A stretch of DNA of 64,000 nucleotides from Prevotella sp. (lineage in GTDB: Bacteria > Bacteroidota > Bacteroidia > Bacteroidales > Bacteroidaceae): contig JAFZIY010000024.1 in assembly GCA_017554105.1 (NCBI GenBank), positions 107,776-171,775 of the forward strand, read 5' to 3'. Both the position numbers and the translations under genes were made by a program. The first letter of the stretch is position 1. Every line of letters begins with the position of its first letter. The notes beneath the pieces are model-generated. The model was not told the origin of the DNA, ran no database searches, and saw nothing but the letters and a program-made list of their open reading frames with translations. Of this stretch, positions 51,947 through 60,175 are shown in pieces.

Positions 51947-52146
51947 GCCCCTCCCGACCTCCCCTGGGGGAGGAGAGGGATACCCACCTCCATCTCCTCC
52001 CCAAGGGAGGAGGGTTAGATTACCTTTGAGGTATGAGGTAACAACAAAAAAGGCTGGCTTAATGCCGGCCCTTTTTGTTTTAGTTGACAAGTCGCTTTTT
52101 TAGGTGTTTAAACTCCCATCCCTTCGGGAGGGGATGGGGGTGGGTT
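51947..52146. repeat. Terminator-bearing repeat cassette, copy A
   Basis: GC-rich palindromes (51947-52020), then ACCTTTGAGGTATGAGGTAA, the terminator hairpin (52046-52076), AGTTGACAAGTCGCTTTTTT, and a second palindrome CCCATCCC-TTCG-GGAGGGGATGGGGG. Copy B lies at 55283-55523. It fills the gap between HU and the convergent SulP gene. Confidence 0.75.
52046..52076 (+). terminator. Terminator of the HU gene (in cassette A)
   Basis: Stem GGCTGGC (52052-52058) with GCCGGCC (52064-52070), loop TTAAT, flanked by A6 before and CTTTTTG after. It can work in both directions and would also serve sulP. Confidence 0.8.
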
Positions 52147-53826
52147 TTACTTCTTTATTATTTCCTTCGCCCTTTGTAGGGCTATGTCGATATGATTGCA
52201 GATGTTCTCACGGCCGAGGAGTTCGATGAAGCCGTTCTTCACGAGGACTGCCTCGACCTTGGGATTGACGCCTGACAGTACTATCTGGACATTCTCTTTC
52301 TTGCTCATGAGGCATAGGTTCTCGAGGTTGTGCAAGCCGGTGGAGTCGATGAACGGCACCTTACGCATGCGGATGATGCGCACCTCGGGATCGTTGCCGA
52401 AACGTCTCATCATCTCCTCGGCACGGTTGCCGGCACCGAAGAAGTAGGGACCGTTTATCTCATACACCTCAACTCCCTTCGGTATGGTGAGGTTCTCGAG
52501 GTTTCCTGCCTTTATGTCGGCATCCTCGTTAAGGTCTATCTCGTTATATATGACACTCACGTCGGACGTCTCGCTCATACGACGCATGAAGAGGAGACAG
52601 GCACAGACGAGTCCTACCTCGATGGCTATGGTGAGGTCGAAGATGATGGTGAGGAAGAAGGTGAGCAAGAGTACTGTGATGTCGCTCTTTGGGTTCTTGA
52701 GCATGGCAAGGAATGAGCGCCAGCCACTCATGCCGTAGGATACCACCACGAGCACTCCGGCAAGACATGCCATAGGGATGTAGCGCGCCAGGGGCATGAG
52801 GAACAGGAAGATGAGCAGCAGCACGGCGGCATGTATGATACCGGCGATGGGCGTGCGTCCTCCGTTGTTGATATTGGTCATGGTGCGTGCTATGGCTCCC
52901 GTTGCGGGTATTCCGCCAAAGAGCGGTGTGGCAAGGTTGGCGATGCCCTGTCCGATGAGTTCGGTATTCGACCTGTGATGGTCGCCTGTCACTCCGTCGG
53001 CAACGGTGGCTGAGAGCAGGCTCTCGATGGCTCCGAGTATGGCTATGGTGAAGGCAGGTCCCGCCAGTCCCTTTATGGTCTCCCACGTCAGGGAGGGCAT
53101 CTGTGCCTCGGGAATCTTGGCGTTGATGCTGAAGCGGTCGCCTATGGTCTCGATGGTATTGACGTCAAAATAGTTTTTCAGCAGCAGGGCTATAATCGTC
53201 ACTATGATGATGGCTACGAGCGAGCCTGGAATCTTCTTGCTTATCCTGGGTGTCAGGGTGATGATGGCTATGCTGAGCAGTCCCATGACGGCGCTCCACG
53301 GGTCGATGTTTCCGATGTTATGAAAATAGGCGAGCCATTTCTCGATGAAGTCTGACGGGTTCTCGCTCATCTGCATTCCCAGTAGGTCCTTTATCTGCGT
53401 GGTGAAGATGGTGACGGCGATACCGCTGGTGAAGCCCACCACGATAGGATAGGGTATGTACTTTATTATCGTTCCGAGACGCAGCACTCCCATGAGGATG
53501 AGGAACACGCCGGCCATGAGTGTGGCGATGGTGAGTCCCTGGATGCCGTACTGGCTTATGATGCCTGATATGATGATGATGAACGCACCCGTAGGACCGC
53601 CTATCTGCACCTTCGAGCCTCCCAGGGCTGAGATGATGAAACCTGCCACGATGGCTGTGATGATGCCCTTCTCGGGGCTTACTCCCGATGCGATTCCGAA
53701 TGCGATTGCCAGAGGCAGGGCCACGATACCCACTATGGTACCTGCCATGAGGTCTGCTGTGAATGTTTTTCTGTTGTAGTTACGTAATGCCGACAACATC
53801 TTCGGCTTAAAGTCAATACTCTTCAT
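52147..53826 (-). CDS. SulP-family anion transporter with STAS domain
   Basis: Inner-membrane SLC26/SulP transporter, importing sulfate, bicarbonate, fumarate or a related anion. Its 559 residues include about 12-14 membrane segments: the N-terminal DLMAGTIVGIVALPLAIAFG, the family loop GVSPEKGIITAIVAGF, NTELIGQGIANLATPLFGG near residue 285 and PATGAIARTMTN. A cytoplasmic STAS domain (about residues 435-555) carries FIDSTGLHNLENLC, with the usual Asp-Ser-Ser/Thr switch site. The substrate cannot be told. A TACCTTTG box lies at 53883-53890. Confidence 0.93.
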   Translation of the reverse strand: MKSIDFKPKMLSALRNYNRKTFTADLMAGTIVGIVALPLAIAFGIASGVSPEKGIITAIVAGFIISALGGSKVQIGGPTGAFIIIISGIISQYGIQGLTIATLMAGVFLILMGVLRLGTIIKYIPYPIVVGFTSGIAVTIFTTQIKDLLGMQMSENPSDFIEKWLAYFHNIGNIDPWSAVMGLLSIAIITLTPRISKKIPGSLVAIIIVTIIALLLKNYFDVNTIETIGDRFSINAKIPEAQMPSLTWETIKGLAGPAFTIAILGAIESLLSATVADGVTGDHHRSNTELIGQGIANLATPLFGGIPATGAIARTMTNINNGGRTPIAGIIHAAVLLLIFLFLMPLARYIPMACLAGVLVVVSYGMSGWRSFLAMLKNPKSDITVLLLTFFLTIIFDLTIAIEVGLVCACLLFMRRMSETSDVSVIYNEIDLNEDADIKAGNLENLTIPKGVEVYEINGPYFFGAGNRAEEMMRRFGNDPEVRIIRMRKVPFIDSTGLHNLENLCLMSKKENVQIVLSGVNPKVEAVLVKNGFIELLGRENICNHIDIALQRAKEIIKK

Positions 53827-53882
53827 TCTTAACGACTAAATGTAATACTTGTTATCCTGATACTATTCTTAAAAAAGGAGTG

Positions 53883-53890
53883 CAAAGGTA
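53883..53890 (-). promoter_or_regulatory. Bacteroidetes -7 box (TACCTTTG) for the SulP gene
   Basis: An exact TAnnTTTG match on the - strand, 57 bases before the ATG. Confidence 0.5.
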
Positions 53891-53975
53891 ATTATATTAA
53901 TTATTATTATTGTCCTGAACGCTTAAAGAATTATAAAAAATGCGTTTTTCCTGCTTAATATCAATTGATGTTGAT

Positions 53976-53983
53976 TAAATTTG
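53976..53983 (+). promoter_or_regulatory. Possible -7 box (TAAATTTG) for the lipoprotein/patatin pair
   Basis: TAAATTTG, 33 bases before the ATG at 54017, without a clear -33 element. Confidence 0.4.
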
Positions 53984-54016
53984 CAAGCGTAACAATGAAA
54001 ACAATCAGTAAAGGAT

Positions 54017-54391
54017 ATGAAGAAAAGTAGTGTTTTTAATATGTTAATGGTGATTGGAGTAGGCTGCTGGCTGCTTCTCTCATCGTGTACGACAAAGCAG
54101 GGTGCTATAAACAACCTCCGCAGTTTCTCATACGAACTGCGCGACCATAGCGCCTATTATAATGTCAACGACTGGGACAAGGCGATAAACAAGTTCGCGA
54201 AACTGCGCGAGGAGATCAGCAAGCATGAGTACACGGCCGACGAGCATCGCACCATAGGACAGCTTGAGGGCGAGTGCGCTGGCTACATGGTGAAGGGTGC
54301 CAAGGACGGCATCATCAACCGCGTGGGCACCTATACTAACGAACTACAGGGAATACTCGAGGGTATTCTCGGAGGAATGGGCAACGACTAG
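54017..54391 (+). CDS. Lipoprotein of unknown function
   Basis: A 124-residue lipoprotein; the signal MKKSSVFNMLMVIGVGCWLL ends in lipobox LLSSC (Cys near residue 24). The mature part is mostly helical (LRSFSYELRDHSAYYNVNDW, DKAINKFAKLREEISKHEYT) and ends in a Gly-rich amphipathic segment (GILEGILGGMGND). It looks like the small helical lipoproteins common in Bacteroidales. It lies 6 bases before the patatin gene; the two probably act together at the outer membrane. Confidence 0.78.
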   Translation: MKKSSVFNMLMVIGVGCWLLLSSCTTKQGAINNLRSFSYELRDHSAYYNVNDWDKAINKFAKLREEISKHEYTADEHRTIGQLEGECAGYMVKGAKDGIINRVGTYTNELQGILEGILGGMGND

Positions 54392-54397
54392 TTTTCT

Positions 54398-55282
54398 ATG
54401 CGAAACAGACTGTTTCTGGCGGCTCTGCTGCTGTTGCTGGGCGTTGGCACTATACTCGCACAACGCCCGAAGGCCGGTGCCAAGAATCCCTCACGCCCGA
54501 AGGTGGGACTTGTGCTGGGCGGAGGTGGTGCCAAGGGTGCCACCGAGGTGGGTGTGCTGAAGGTGATAGCGGAGGTGGGCGTTCCCATCGACTATATCGC
54601 TGGCACGAGCATCGGCTCCATCGTGGGCGGACTATATTCGGTTGGCTATTCTGTTGAACAACTCGACTCCCTGTTCCGTAACGAGGACTGGGTTGACTTG
54701 TTCGCGACCGGCAGCGTGCTGGAACTGCTCGAGAACATGGTGGGACCTAACGACTCGATAGACTTCGACCGTCTGCCGATACCTTTCCGATGCGTGGCCT
54801 ACGACCTGAAGAAACAGGAGGAGGTGGTGCTGAGGAGCGGAAGACTCGCCCAGGCGATGCGTGCAAGCATGGCGATACCGGGTGCTTTCAAGCCGGTGAG
54901 GATGAACGGTATGGTGCTTGTGGACGGGGGAATGATGAATAACCTGCCTGTCGACGTGGTGAGGGACATGGGTGCCGACATCGTGATTGCCGTTGACCTG
55001 CAGCAGACGAAGCATGAGACGCGTGACTTCTCGCTTAAGGAGTCGCTGGGCATCGGCGGACTGCTCGACTGGCTTGTCTCACGGCCCGACTGGAAGAAAT
55101 ATAACGACAACAGGGCAAGTGCCGACATATATATCAATCCAACACTTGACGGCTATGGTCCGGCTAGTTTCAACAAGAAAGACATTACCCGCATGCTCGA
55201 GATTGGTTCTGCTGCAGGCAATGCCTTCCGTAAGGACCTTGAAGAGATAAAGAAGAGGGTGCTACAAGGGGAGTATCTGTAA
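54398..55282 (+). CDS. Patatin-like phospholipase
   Basis: Exported serine hydrolase of the patatin family (RssA-like), 294 residues with signal MRNRLFLAALLLLLGVGTILAQ. The oxyanion loop LGGGGAKGATEVGVL, nucleophile GTSIGSIVGG (GxSxG, near residue 72) and catalytic DGGMMNNLPVDV are intact. It probably hydrolyses membrane phospholipids or other acyl esters. It lacks the POTRA/barrel part of the longer PlpD-type patatins, so it would be free or lipoprotein-associated. A terminator in cassette B follows. Confidence 0.92.
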   Translation: MRNRLFLAALLLLLGVGTILAQRPKAGAKNPSRPKVGLVLGGGGAKGATEVGVLKVIAEVGVPIDYIAGTSIGSIVGGLYSVGYSVEQLDSLFRNEDWVDLFATGSVLELLENMVGPNDSIDFDRLPIPFRCVAYDLKKQEEVVLRSGRLAQAMRASMAIPGAFKPVRMNGMVLVDGGMMNNLPVDVVRDMGADIVIAVDLQQTKHETRDFSLKESLGIGGLLDWLVSRPDWKKYNDNRASADIYINPTLDGYGPASFNKKDITRMLEIGSAAGNAFRKDLEEIKKRVLQGEYL

Positions 55283-55523
55283 ACCCACCCCCAACCCCTC
55301 CCGAAGGGATGGGAGTTGGATTACCTTAGAGGTATGAGGTAAGAGGTATGAGGTGTGAGGTAAGAGGTAACAACAAAAAAGGCTGGCTTATGCCGGCCCT
55401 TTTTGTTTTAGTTGACAAGTAAACGAGTTGACGAGTAGACAAGTCGCTTTTTTAGGTGTTTTAGCCCTCCTCCCTTCGGGAGGGGATGGGGGTGGGTCCT
55501 TTCCCCTTCCCTTCGGGAGGGGT
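55283..55523. repeat. Terminator-bearing repeat cassette, copy B
   Basis: Same order as copy A (51947-52146): GC palindrome, ATTACCTTAGAGGTATGAGG with extra GAGGTATGAGGTAA units, terminator hairpin (55375-55404), AGTTGACAAGT with extra GAGT-type units, TCGCTTTTTTAGGTGTTTTA, and the final CCCTTCGGGAGGGG palindromes. It is longer than A through internal tandem expansion. It separates patatin from lpdA. Confidence 0.78.
55375..55404 (+). terminator. Terminator of the patatin gene (in cassette B)
   Basis: Stem GGCTGGC (55381-55387) with GCCGGCC (55392-55398), loop TTAT, followed by CTTTTTG. It is nearly identical to the terminator at 52046 and bidirectional in form. Confidence 0.8.
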
Positions 55524-56836
55524 TAGGGGTAGGCCACAGCGTGCACTATCTCCCCGAGGGTGGGGTGGATGTGAACCATGTCGGCCAGTTGGCTGACCGT
55601 GGTGTCACGGCACATCAGCGCGCTTATCTCCTGAACGATGTCGGCGGCATGTGGACCATAGCAATGACAGGCGATAATCTTGTCGTTATCGTCGGCAAGC
55701 AACTTCAGCATACCATCGGTCTCGCCCATCGTGACAGCCTTGCCGTTGGAGCGGAAGAACGCCTTGCGACAGGTGTAGCCTATGCCATTCTCCTTGCAAT
55801 AGTCCTCGCTCGGTCCTACGCATGCTGCCTCGGGACGGGTGAAGACTGCTGCGGGCATGATGTCGAGACGGATGCCTGACGGCTTTCCGAGAATCTCGTT
55901 CACCACCTTGTGTCCCTGCATTGTGGCAGCATGTGCCAGCATCTGACGGCCGTTGACATCGCCTATGGCATAGATGCCCTCGACGTTAGTGTGCATATCG
56001 TCGTCTGTGGTAATGCCCTGTGGCGTGTATGCCACTCCCGCCGCCTCAAGACACAGTCCTTCGGTATTGGGACGTCTTCCCGTTGCCACGAGGACGGTCT
56101 CAGCACTTACGGTCTCTTCCTTGCCTTTGCGCTCGAAAGTTACACCCTCGGCATTTATCCGTTTCACGGCCGACTGCATGTGGAATGTTATTCCGCGCTT
56201 CTCCATAGTCTTGCGCAGACGTTTCGCTATGTCGCTATCGACACTTGGAAGGCATTCCTTCAGGAACTCTATGACGGTTACCTTGCTGCCGAAACTGTTG
56301 AATATCGAGGCGAACTCCATTCCTATGACACCTGCACCCACGATGACTATGCTCTCGGGAAGATGGTCGAGTTGTAATATCTCAGTTGATGTGGACACTA
56401 CATTAGCATCGATGTCGCAATGGGGCGGCATCTTGGGTTTCGAGCCTGTGGCGATGATTATCTTGTCGGATGTGTATTCCTCGCCGTTCACGACGATGGT
56501 GTGTGCATCCTTGAAGGCAGCATGTCCCTGGACGAATGTTATTCCCGGCATACTCATCAGTTGCTCCACGCCGGAGCGCAGTTGCGATATCACTTCCTCG
56601 AGCCTTTGGTTCAGGCGTGCGTAGTCTATGCATGCGGAAGGTGACGCGCTACGTAATGTCTCGAGCACCTCGGCCTCATGGCATAGTGTCTTGGTGGGTA
56701 TGCATCCCTCGTTGAGACATGTGCCCCCGGCATGTCGCTCCTCAATGATAATAACCGACAGCCCATTCTTAGCTGCATAGGCAGCGGCTTGGTATCCACC
56801 AGGGCCACTGCCTATTATGATAATGTCACTCTTCAT
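55523..56836 (-). CDS. lpdA: Dihydrolipoyl dehydrogenase
   Basis: FAD enzyme (L-protein of the glycine cleavage system) that re-oxidises dihydrolipoyl groups on GcvH with NAD. Its 437 residues show the FAD motif IIIGSGPGGYQAAAYAAKNG at the start, the redox disulfide GGTCLNEGCIPTK near residue 40, NAD motif IVGAGVIGMEFA near residue 165, and the C-terminal catalytic HIHPTLGEIVHAV. It is the last gene of the gcv operon and overlaps gcvPB by 11 bases, so it serves this system rather than a pyruvate dehydrogenase complex. Confidence 0.95.
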   Translation of the reverse strand: MKSDIIIIGSGPGGYQAAAYAAKNGLSVIIIEERHAGGTCLNEGCIPTKTLCHEAEVLETLRSASPSACIDYARLNQRLEEVISQLRSGVEQLMSMPGITFVQGHAAFKDAHTIVVNGEEYTSDKIIIATGSKPKMPPHCDIDANVVSTSTEILQLDHLPESIVIVGAGVIGMEFASIFNSFGSKVTVIEFLKECLPSVDSDIAKRLRKTMEKRGITFHMQSAVKRINAEGVTFERKGKEETVSAETVLVATGRRPNTEGLCLEAAGVAYTPQGITTDDDMHTNVEGIYAIGDVNGRQMLAHAATMQGHKVVNEILGKPSGIRLDIMPAAVFTRPEAACVGPSEDYCKENGIGYTCRKAFFRSNGKAVTMGETDGMLKLLADDNDKIIACHCYGPHAADIVQEISALMCRDTTVSQLADMVHIHPTLGEIVHAVAYP

Positions 56837-58331
56837 TCTTCATCTGTTTAAAGGTAACAACGGGATGTTTTGCCGCCAGCACGTCATCTACGCGTCCGAT
56901 AGGAGTGTTGTGCGGCGCGCTCTTCACAATGTCGGGATTGTCCTTCGCCTCCTGTGCTATCTTCCGCATCACGTCGATGAAGCCGTCGATGGTCTCCTTG
57001 CTCTCGTTCTCGGTAGGCTCGATCATCAGACTCTCATGGAAGAGCAACGGGAAATAGATGGTTGGAGCATGATAGCCATAGTCGAGCAGACGCTTCGCAA
57101 CATCCATAGTCGTGATGCCCGTCGACTTGTCCTTCAGTCCGTTGAAGACGAACTCGTGCTTGCACACTCCGTCTATTGGCAACTCATAAACGTCCTTCAG
57201 GCTCTCCTTGATGTAGTTGGCATTAAGGGTGGCAAGCGGTCCTACCATCTTCATGTTCTCTTTTCCGATGGTAAGGATATAACTGAAGGCACGCAGGATG
57301 ACGCCGAAGTTGCCGAAGAAGGCGCCTACGGAGCCGAGTGACGTGTCGTCGGCACTGTTCTCGCCCTTCAGATACTCGGGCAAGGATGTCCTGACCGTCA
57401 GACTGCCGTCCTCTTTCAACACGACGCGGGGCGTGGGAAGGAACTCCTCGAGTCCTTTGCGCACTCCGATAGGACCGTCGCCAGGGCCTCCGCCTCCGTG
57501 TGGAGTGGAGAACGTCTTGTGAAGATTGATGTGCATGACATCGAATCCCATGTCGCCGGGACGTGCCACACCAAGCATAGGATTGAAATTGGCACCGTCG
57601 TAGTACATCATTCCGCCACACTCATGAACGAGGGCTGCTATCTCATGGGCATGCTTCTCGTAGAGTCCGAGAGTGTTGGGATTGGTCATCATCATTGCCG
57701 CAACGGTGTCGTCGAGTTTCGTCTTGAGGTCCTCAACGTCAACGGTTCCGTCCTGAAGACTCTTCACCTCGATTACTTCAAGACCGCAGACAGCGGCAGA
57801 GGCGGGATTGGTGCCGTGGGCAGAGTCGGGAATGATAACCTTTGTGCGCTTGTCATCGCCACGACTTCTGTGGTAGGCACGTATCACCATGAGTCCTGTC
57901 AGTTCTCCGTGAGCGCCGGCAAAGGGATTGAGCGTGAACTCACTCATGCCCGTCAGCTCGCTCAGCATGCCCTGAAGACCATAGTAAACCTCCAGCGCGC
58001 CCTGGCATGTATCTGCCGGTTGTAGCGGATGAAGGGCCACGAACTCCTGCATGTTGGCAATCTCCTCGTTGATGACGGGATTGTATTTCATGGTGCATGA
58101 GCCGAGAGGGTAGAAGCCGTTGTTCACTCCGAAGTTGTTGCCGCTGAGGTTTGTGTAGTGGCGTACTACGGTCAGTTCGTCGCACTCAGGCAACTCAGCG
58201 TCTTCAGAGCGGCGCACGGCAGGAGGCAACGCATCGGTGGAAAACTCATAACTGTTCTTTGGAAAGGAGTAGCCCTTTCTTCCCTGATGAGAAAGCTCGA
58301 AAATCAGGTTTCCGTAAAGTCTGTTATTCAT
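56826..58331 (-). CDS. gcvPB: Glycine dehydrogenase (decarboxylating) subunit 2
   Basis: C-terminal half of the P-protein in two-subunit form; a PLP enzyme that decarboxylates glycine and loads the aminomethyl group on GcvH. Its 501 residues show the PLP lysine in HINLHKTFSTPHGGGGPGDG near residue 270, NAGAHGE-like PFAGAHGELTGLMVIRAYH near residue 140, and DSAHGTNPASAA near residue 178. It lies 2 bases after gcvPA and overlaps lpdA. Confidence 0.95.
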   Translation of the reverse strand: MNNRLYGNLIFELSHQGRKGYSFPKNSYEFSTDALPPAVRRSEDAELPECDELTVVRHYTNLSGNNFGVNNGFYPLGSCTMKYNPVINEEIANMQEFVALHPLQPADTCQGALEVYYGLQGMLSELTGMSEFTLNPFAGAHGELTGLMVIRAYHRSRGDDKRTKVIIPDSAHGTNPASAAVCGLEVIEVKSLQDGTVDVEDLKTKLDDTVAAMMMTNPNTLGLYEKHAHEIAALVHECGGMMYYDGANFNPMLGVARPGDMGFDVMHINLHKTFSTPHGGGGPGDGPIGVRKGLEEFLPTPRVVLKEDGSLTVRTSLPEYLKGENSADDTSLGSVGAFFGNFGVILRAFSYILTIGKENMKMVGPLATLNANYIKESLKDVYELPIDGVCKHEFVFNGLKDKSTGITTMDVAKRLLDYGYHAPTIYFPLLFHESLMIEPTENESKETIDGFIDVMRKIAQEAKDNPDIVKSAPHNTPIGRVDDVLAAKHPVVTFKQMKNEE

Positions 58332-58333
58332 CC

Positions 58334-59653
58334 TTATCCCTCCTTCATTAATTCTACAAGTTCGTCTATCTCATGCTTCTGGCGTTTCTCCGTGACGGCA
58401 AGCATCAGGGTGTGCTCGTCAATTTTCACTCCCGCCAGATAACCTGCGGCAGCACAACGGCTCAGCAATTCATCGACATCACCGTCGTATCTGACGCAGA
58501 ACTCATTGAAGAAAGGCTTGTCGAAAGCCCTTGAGAAACGGCCGGTCCACATCAGTTGGTCGTAAAGATAGTGTGCGCCAGCGTATGACAGTTCGGCTGC
58601 TTCCTTGAGTCCCTGCTTGCCCAGAAGCGACATGTAGATTGTCACATAAAGTGCCATGAGACTCTCGTTGGAACAGATGTTAGATGTGGCTTTCTGCCTT
58701 CTGATGTGCTGCTCGCGTGCCTGAAGCGTCAGTACGAAGGCCCGTTGTCCGCGATTGTCCTGTGTGAGGCCTACGATGCGTCCGGGCATCTTTCGCAGCA
58801 ACTTCTCCTTGCAGCACATGTAACCCACGGAAGGACCGCCGAAGGACATAGGTATTCCGAGGCTCTGACCATCGCCAACGGCAATGTCGGCACCCCATTC
58901 GCCTGGAGACTTCAGTATGGCGAGGTCGGCAGCTATGCTGTTTACTATCATCAAGGCCTTGCTCTCGTGGATGTCGTCGGCAAAGCCTGTGTAGTCCTCT
59001 ACGATTCCATAGTAGTTAGGCATCTGCAGTATCACTCCTGCCACACCGCCTTCGGAGAGTCGGCGGCGCATGTCCTCACAGTCGGTAACGCCGTCCTTCT
59101 CGTCTATCATCTCAACGTCGAAACCGTGATACTTGGCGTAGGTCTCCACGACGAGCATCGTCTTAGGGTCGACGGTACGGCTTGCAAGCACCTTGGTGCA
59201 TTTCTTTCCGGCACTCATAGCCATAATGGCAGCCTCGGCGGTTGCCGTAGTGCCGTCGTACATCGAGGCATTAGAGATGTCCATGCCTGTGAGTTCAGCC
59301 ATCATCGACTGGTACTCGAAGATGTAGTGCAACGTTCCTTGCGAGATTTCCGCCTGATAGGGCGTGTAACTTGTGAGGAACTCCGAGCGCGAGATGATGT
59401 TTGGAATGACCGAAGGGGTGTAGTGATCGTAAACACCGACTCCGGCAAAGGATATCAACTGGTCGTTCAGCAACCCGAAACTCTCAAGAAGCTGTCGCAG
59501 CTCAATCTCGCTTTTTGCCTCCGGAATGTTGTAGTCGCCCTTGAATCTTATGCTTTCAGGCACGTCGGCATACAACTCCTTAATAGAGTTGACACCTGCT
59601 ACCTTCAGCATCTCCTTGATTTCTTCCTCGGTATGAGGGAAATATTTGAACAT
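58334..59653 (-). CDS. gcvPA: Glycine dehydrogenase (decarboxylating) subunit 1
   Basis: N-terminal half of the split P-protein. The ATG at 59653 (MFKYFPHTEEEIKEMLKVAG) gives 439 residues, the standard subunit 1 length; the longer frame up to 59749 runs through the spacer and the end of gcvH and is rejected. Motifs are FAGVGVYDHYTPSVI near residue 70, YQAEISQGTLHYIFEYQSMM near residue 95, and FGGPSVGYM near residue 275. It precedes gcvPB by 2 bases. Confidence 0.95.
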   Translation of the reverse strand: MFKYFPHTEEEIKEMLKVAGVNSIKELYADVPESIRFKGDYNIPEAKSEIELRQLLESFGLLNDQLISFAGVGVYDHYTPSVIPNIISRSEFLTSYTPYQAEISQGTLHYIFEYQSMMAELTGMDISNASMYDGTTATAEAAIMAMSAGKKCTKVLASRTVDPKTMLVVETYAKYHGFDVEMIDEKDGVTDCEDMRRRLSEGGVAGVILQMPNYYGIVEDYTGFADDIHESKALMIVNSIAADLAILKSPGEWGADIAVGDGQSLGIPMSFGGPSVGYMCCKEKLLRKMPGRIVGLTQDNRGQRAFVLTLQAREQHIRRQKATSNICSNESLMALYVTIYMSLLGKQGLKEAAELSYAGAHYLYDQLMWTGRFSRAFDKPFFNEFCVRYDGDVDELLSRCAAAGYLAGVKIDEHTLMLAVTEKRQKHEIDELVELMKEG

Positions 59654-59708
59654 AGGCTGTTTGGTTGTTTTGTCGTTTAGGGGATTGGTGTTTTGTTGTT
59701 TGGGGTGT
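59654..59708. repeat. TTGTTT-type simple repeat between gcvH and gcvPA
   Basis: A 55-base spacer of degenerate GTTTTGTCGTTTAGGGG and GTTTTGTTGTTTGGGGTG units, inside an otherwise tightly packed operon. Confidence 0.5.
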
Positions 59709-60095
59709 TTAGCCTTCCTCTTCGCAGAACTTAGCATACTCCTCGGCACCCATCAGGTTGTCGAGTTCAGCGCTGTCAGACATCTCCACCTTGATAATCC
59801 AGTTGGCGTATGCGTCCTCATTCAGCAGTTCGGGCTTGTCCTCGAGTGCATCATTCACCTCTACGACAACACCGCTTACAGGAGAGTTGAGGTCGCTGGC
59901 AGCCTTCACGCTCTCAACAGCACCGAATTCCTCGCCTGCTTCCACCTCGTCGTCAACCTCAGGCATGTCAACATAAACCACGTTTCCAAGTGCGTGCTGG
60001 GCATAGTCGGTGATTCCGATGATTCCGATATTTCCTTCCACTTTCACATACTCATGACTCTCAGAGTAGTAGAGTCCTTCAATTACTTTTGCCAT
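59709..60095 (-). CDS. gcvH: Glycine cleavage system H protein
   Basis: Lipoyl carrier that shuttles the aminomethyl group between P, T and L proteins, 128 residues. It begins YYSESHEYVKVEGNIGIIGI, and the lipoylated lysine lies in GAVESVKAASDLNSPVSG near residue 65. It lies between gcvT and gcvPA; lipoylation is probably supplied by the lplA gene at the start of the same operon. Confidence 0.97.
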   Translation of the reverse strand: MAKVIEGLYYSESHEYVKVEGNIGIIGITDYAQHALGNVVYVDMPEVDDEVEAGEEFGAVESVKAASDLNSPVSGVVVEVNDALEDKPELLNEDAYANWIIKVEMSDSAELDNLMGAEEYAKFCEEEG

Positions 60096-60102
60096 AATGT
60101 AG

Positions 60103-60145
60103 CCCCCCTCTTATCTCCCCGAAGGGGAGAGGACCAAACAAGGGC
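60103..60145. repeat. GC-rich palindromic repeat between gcvT and gcvH
   Basis: CTTATCTCCCC-GAAG-GGGAGAGG hairpin with CCCCCC and GGGCTCGGGTCC flanks, in the gcvT-gcvH spacer. It could act as a weak attenuator inside the operon. Confidence 0.5.
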
Positions 60146-60175
60146 TCGGGTCCTGTTATTATTATTTATGTATTG

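Noticed and set aside
58706-59680. 324-codon + strand frame opposite gcvPA
   Set aside because: Shadow of gcvPA; no motif or start context.
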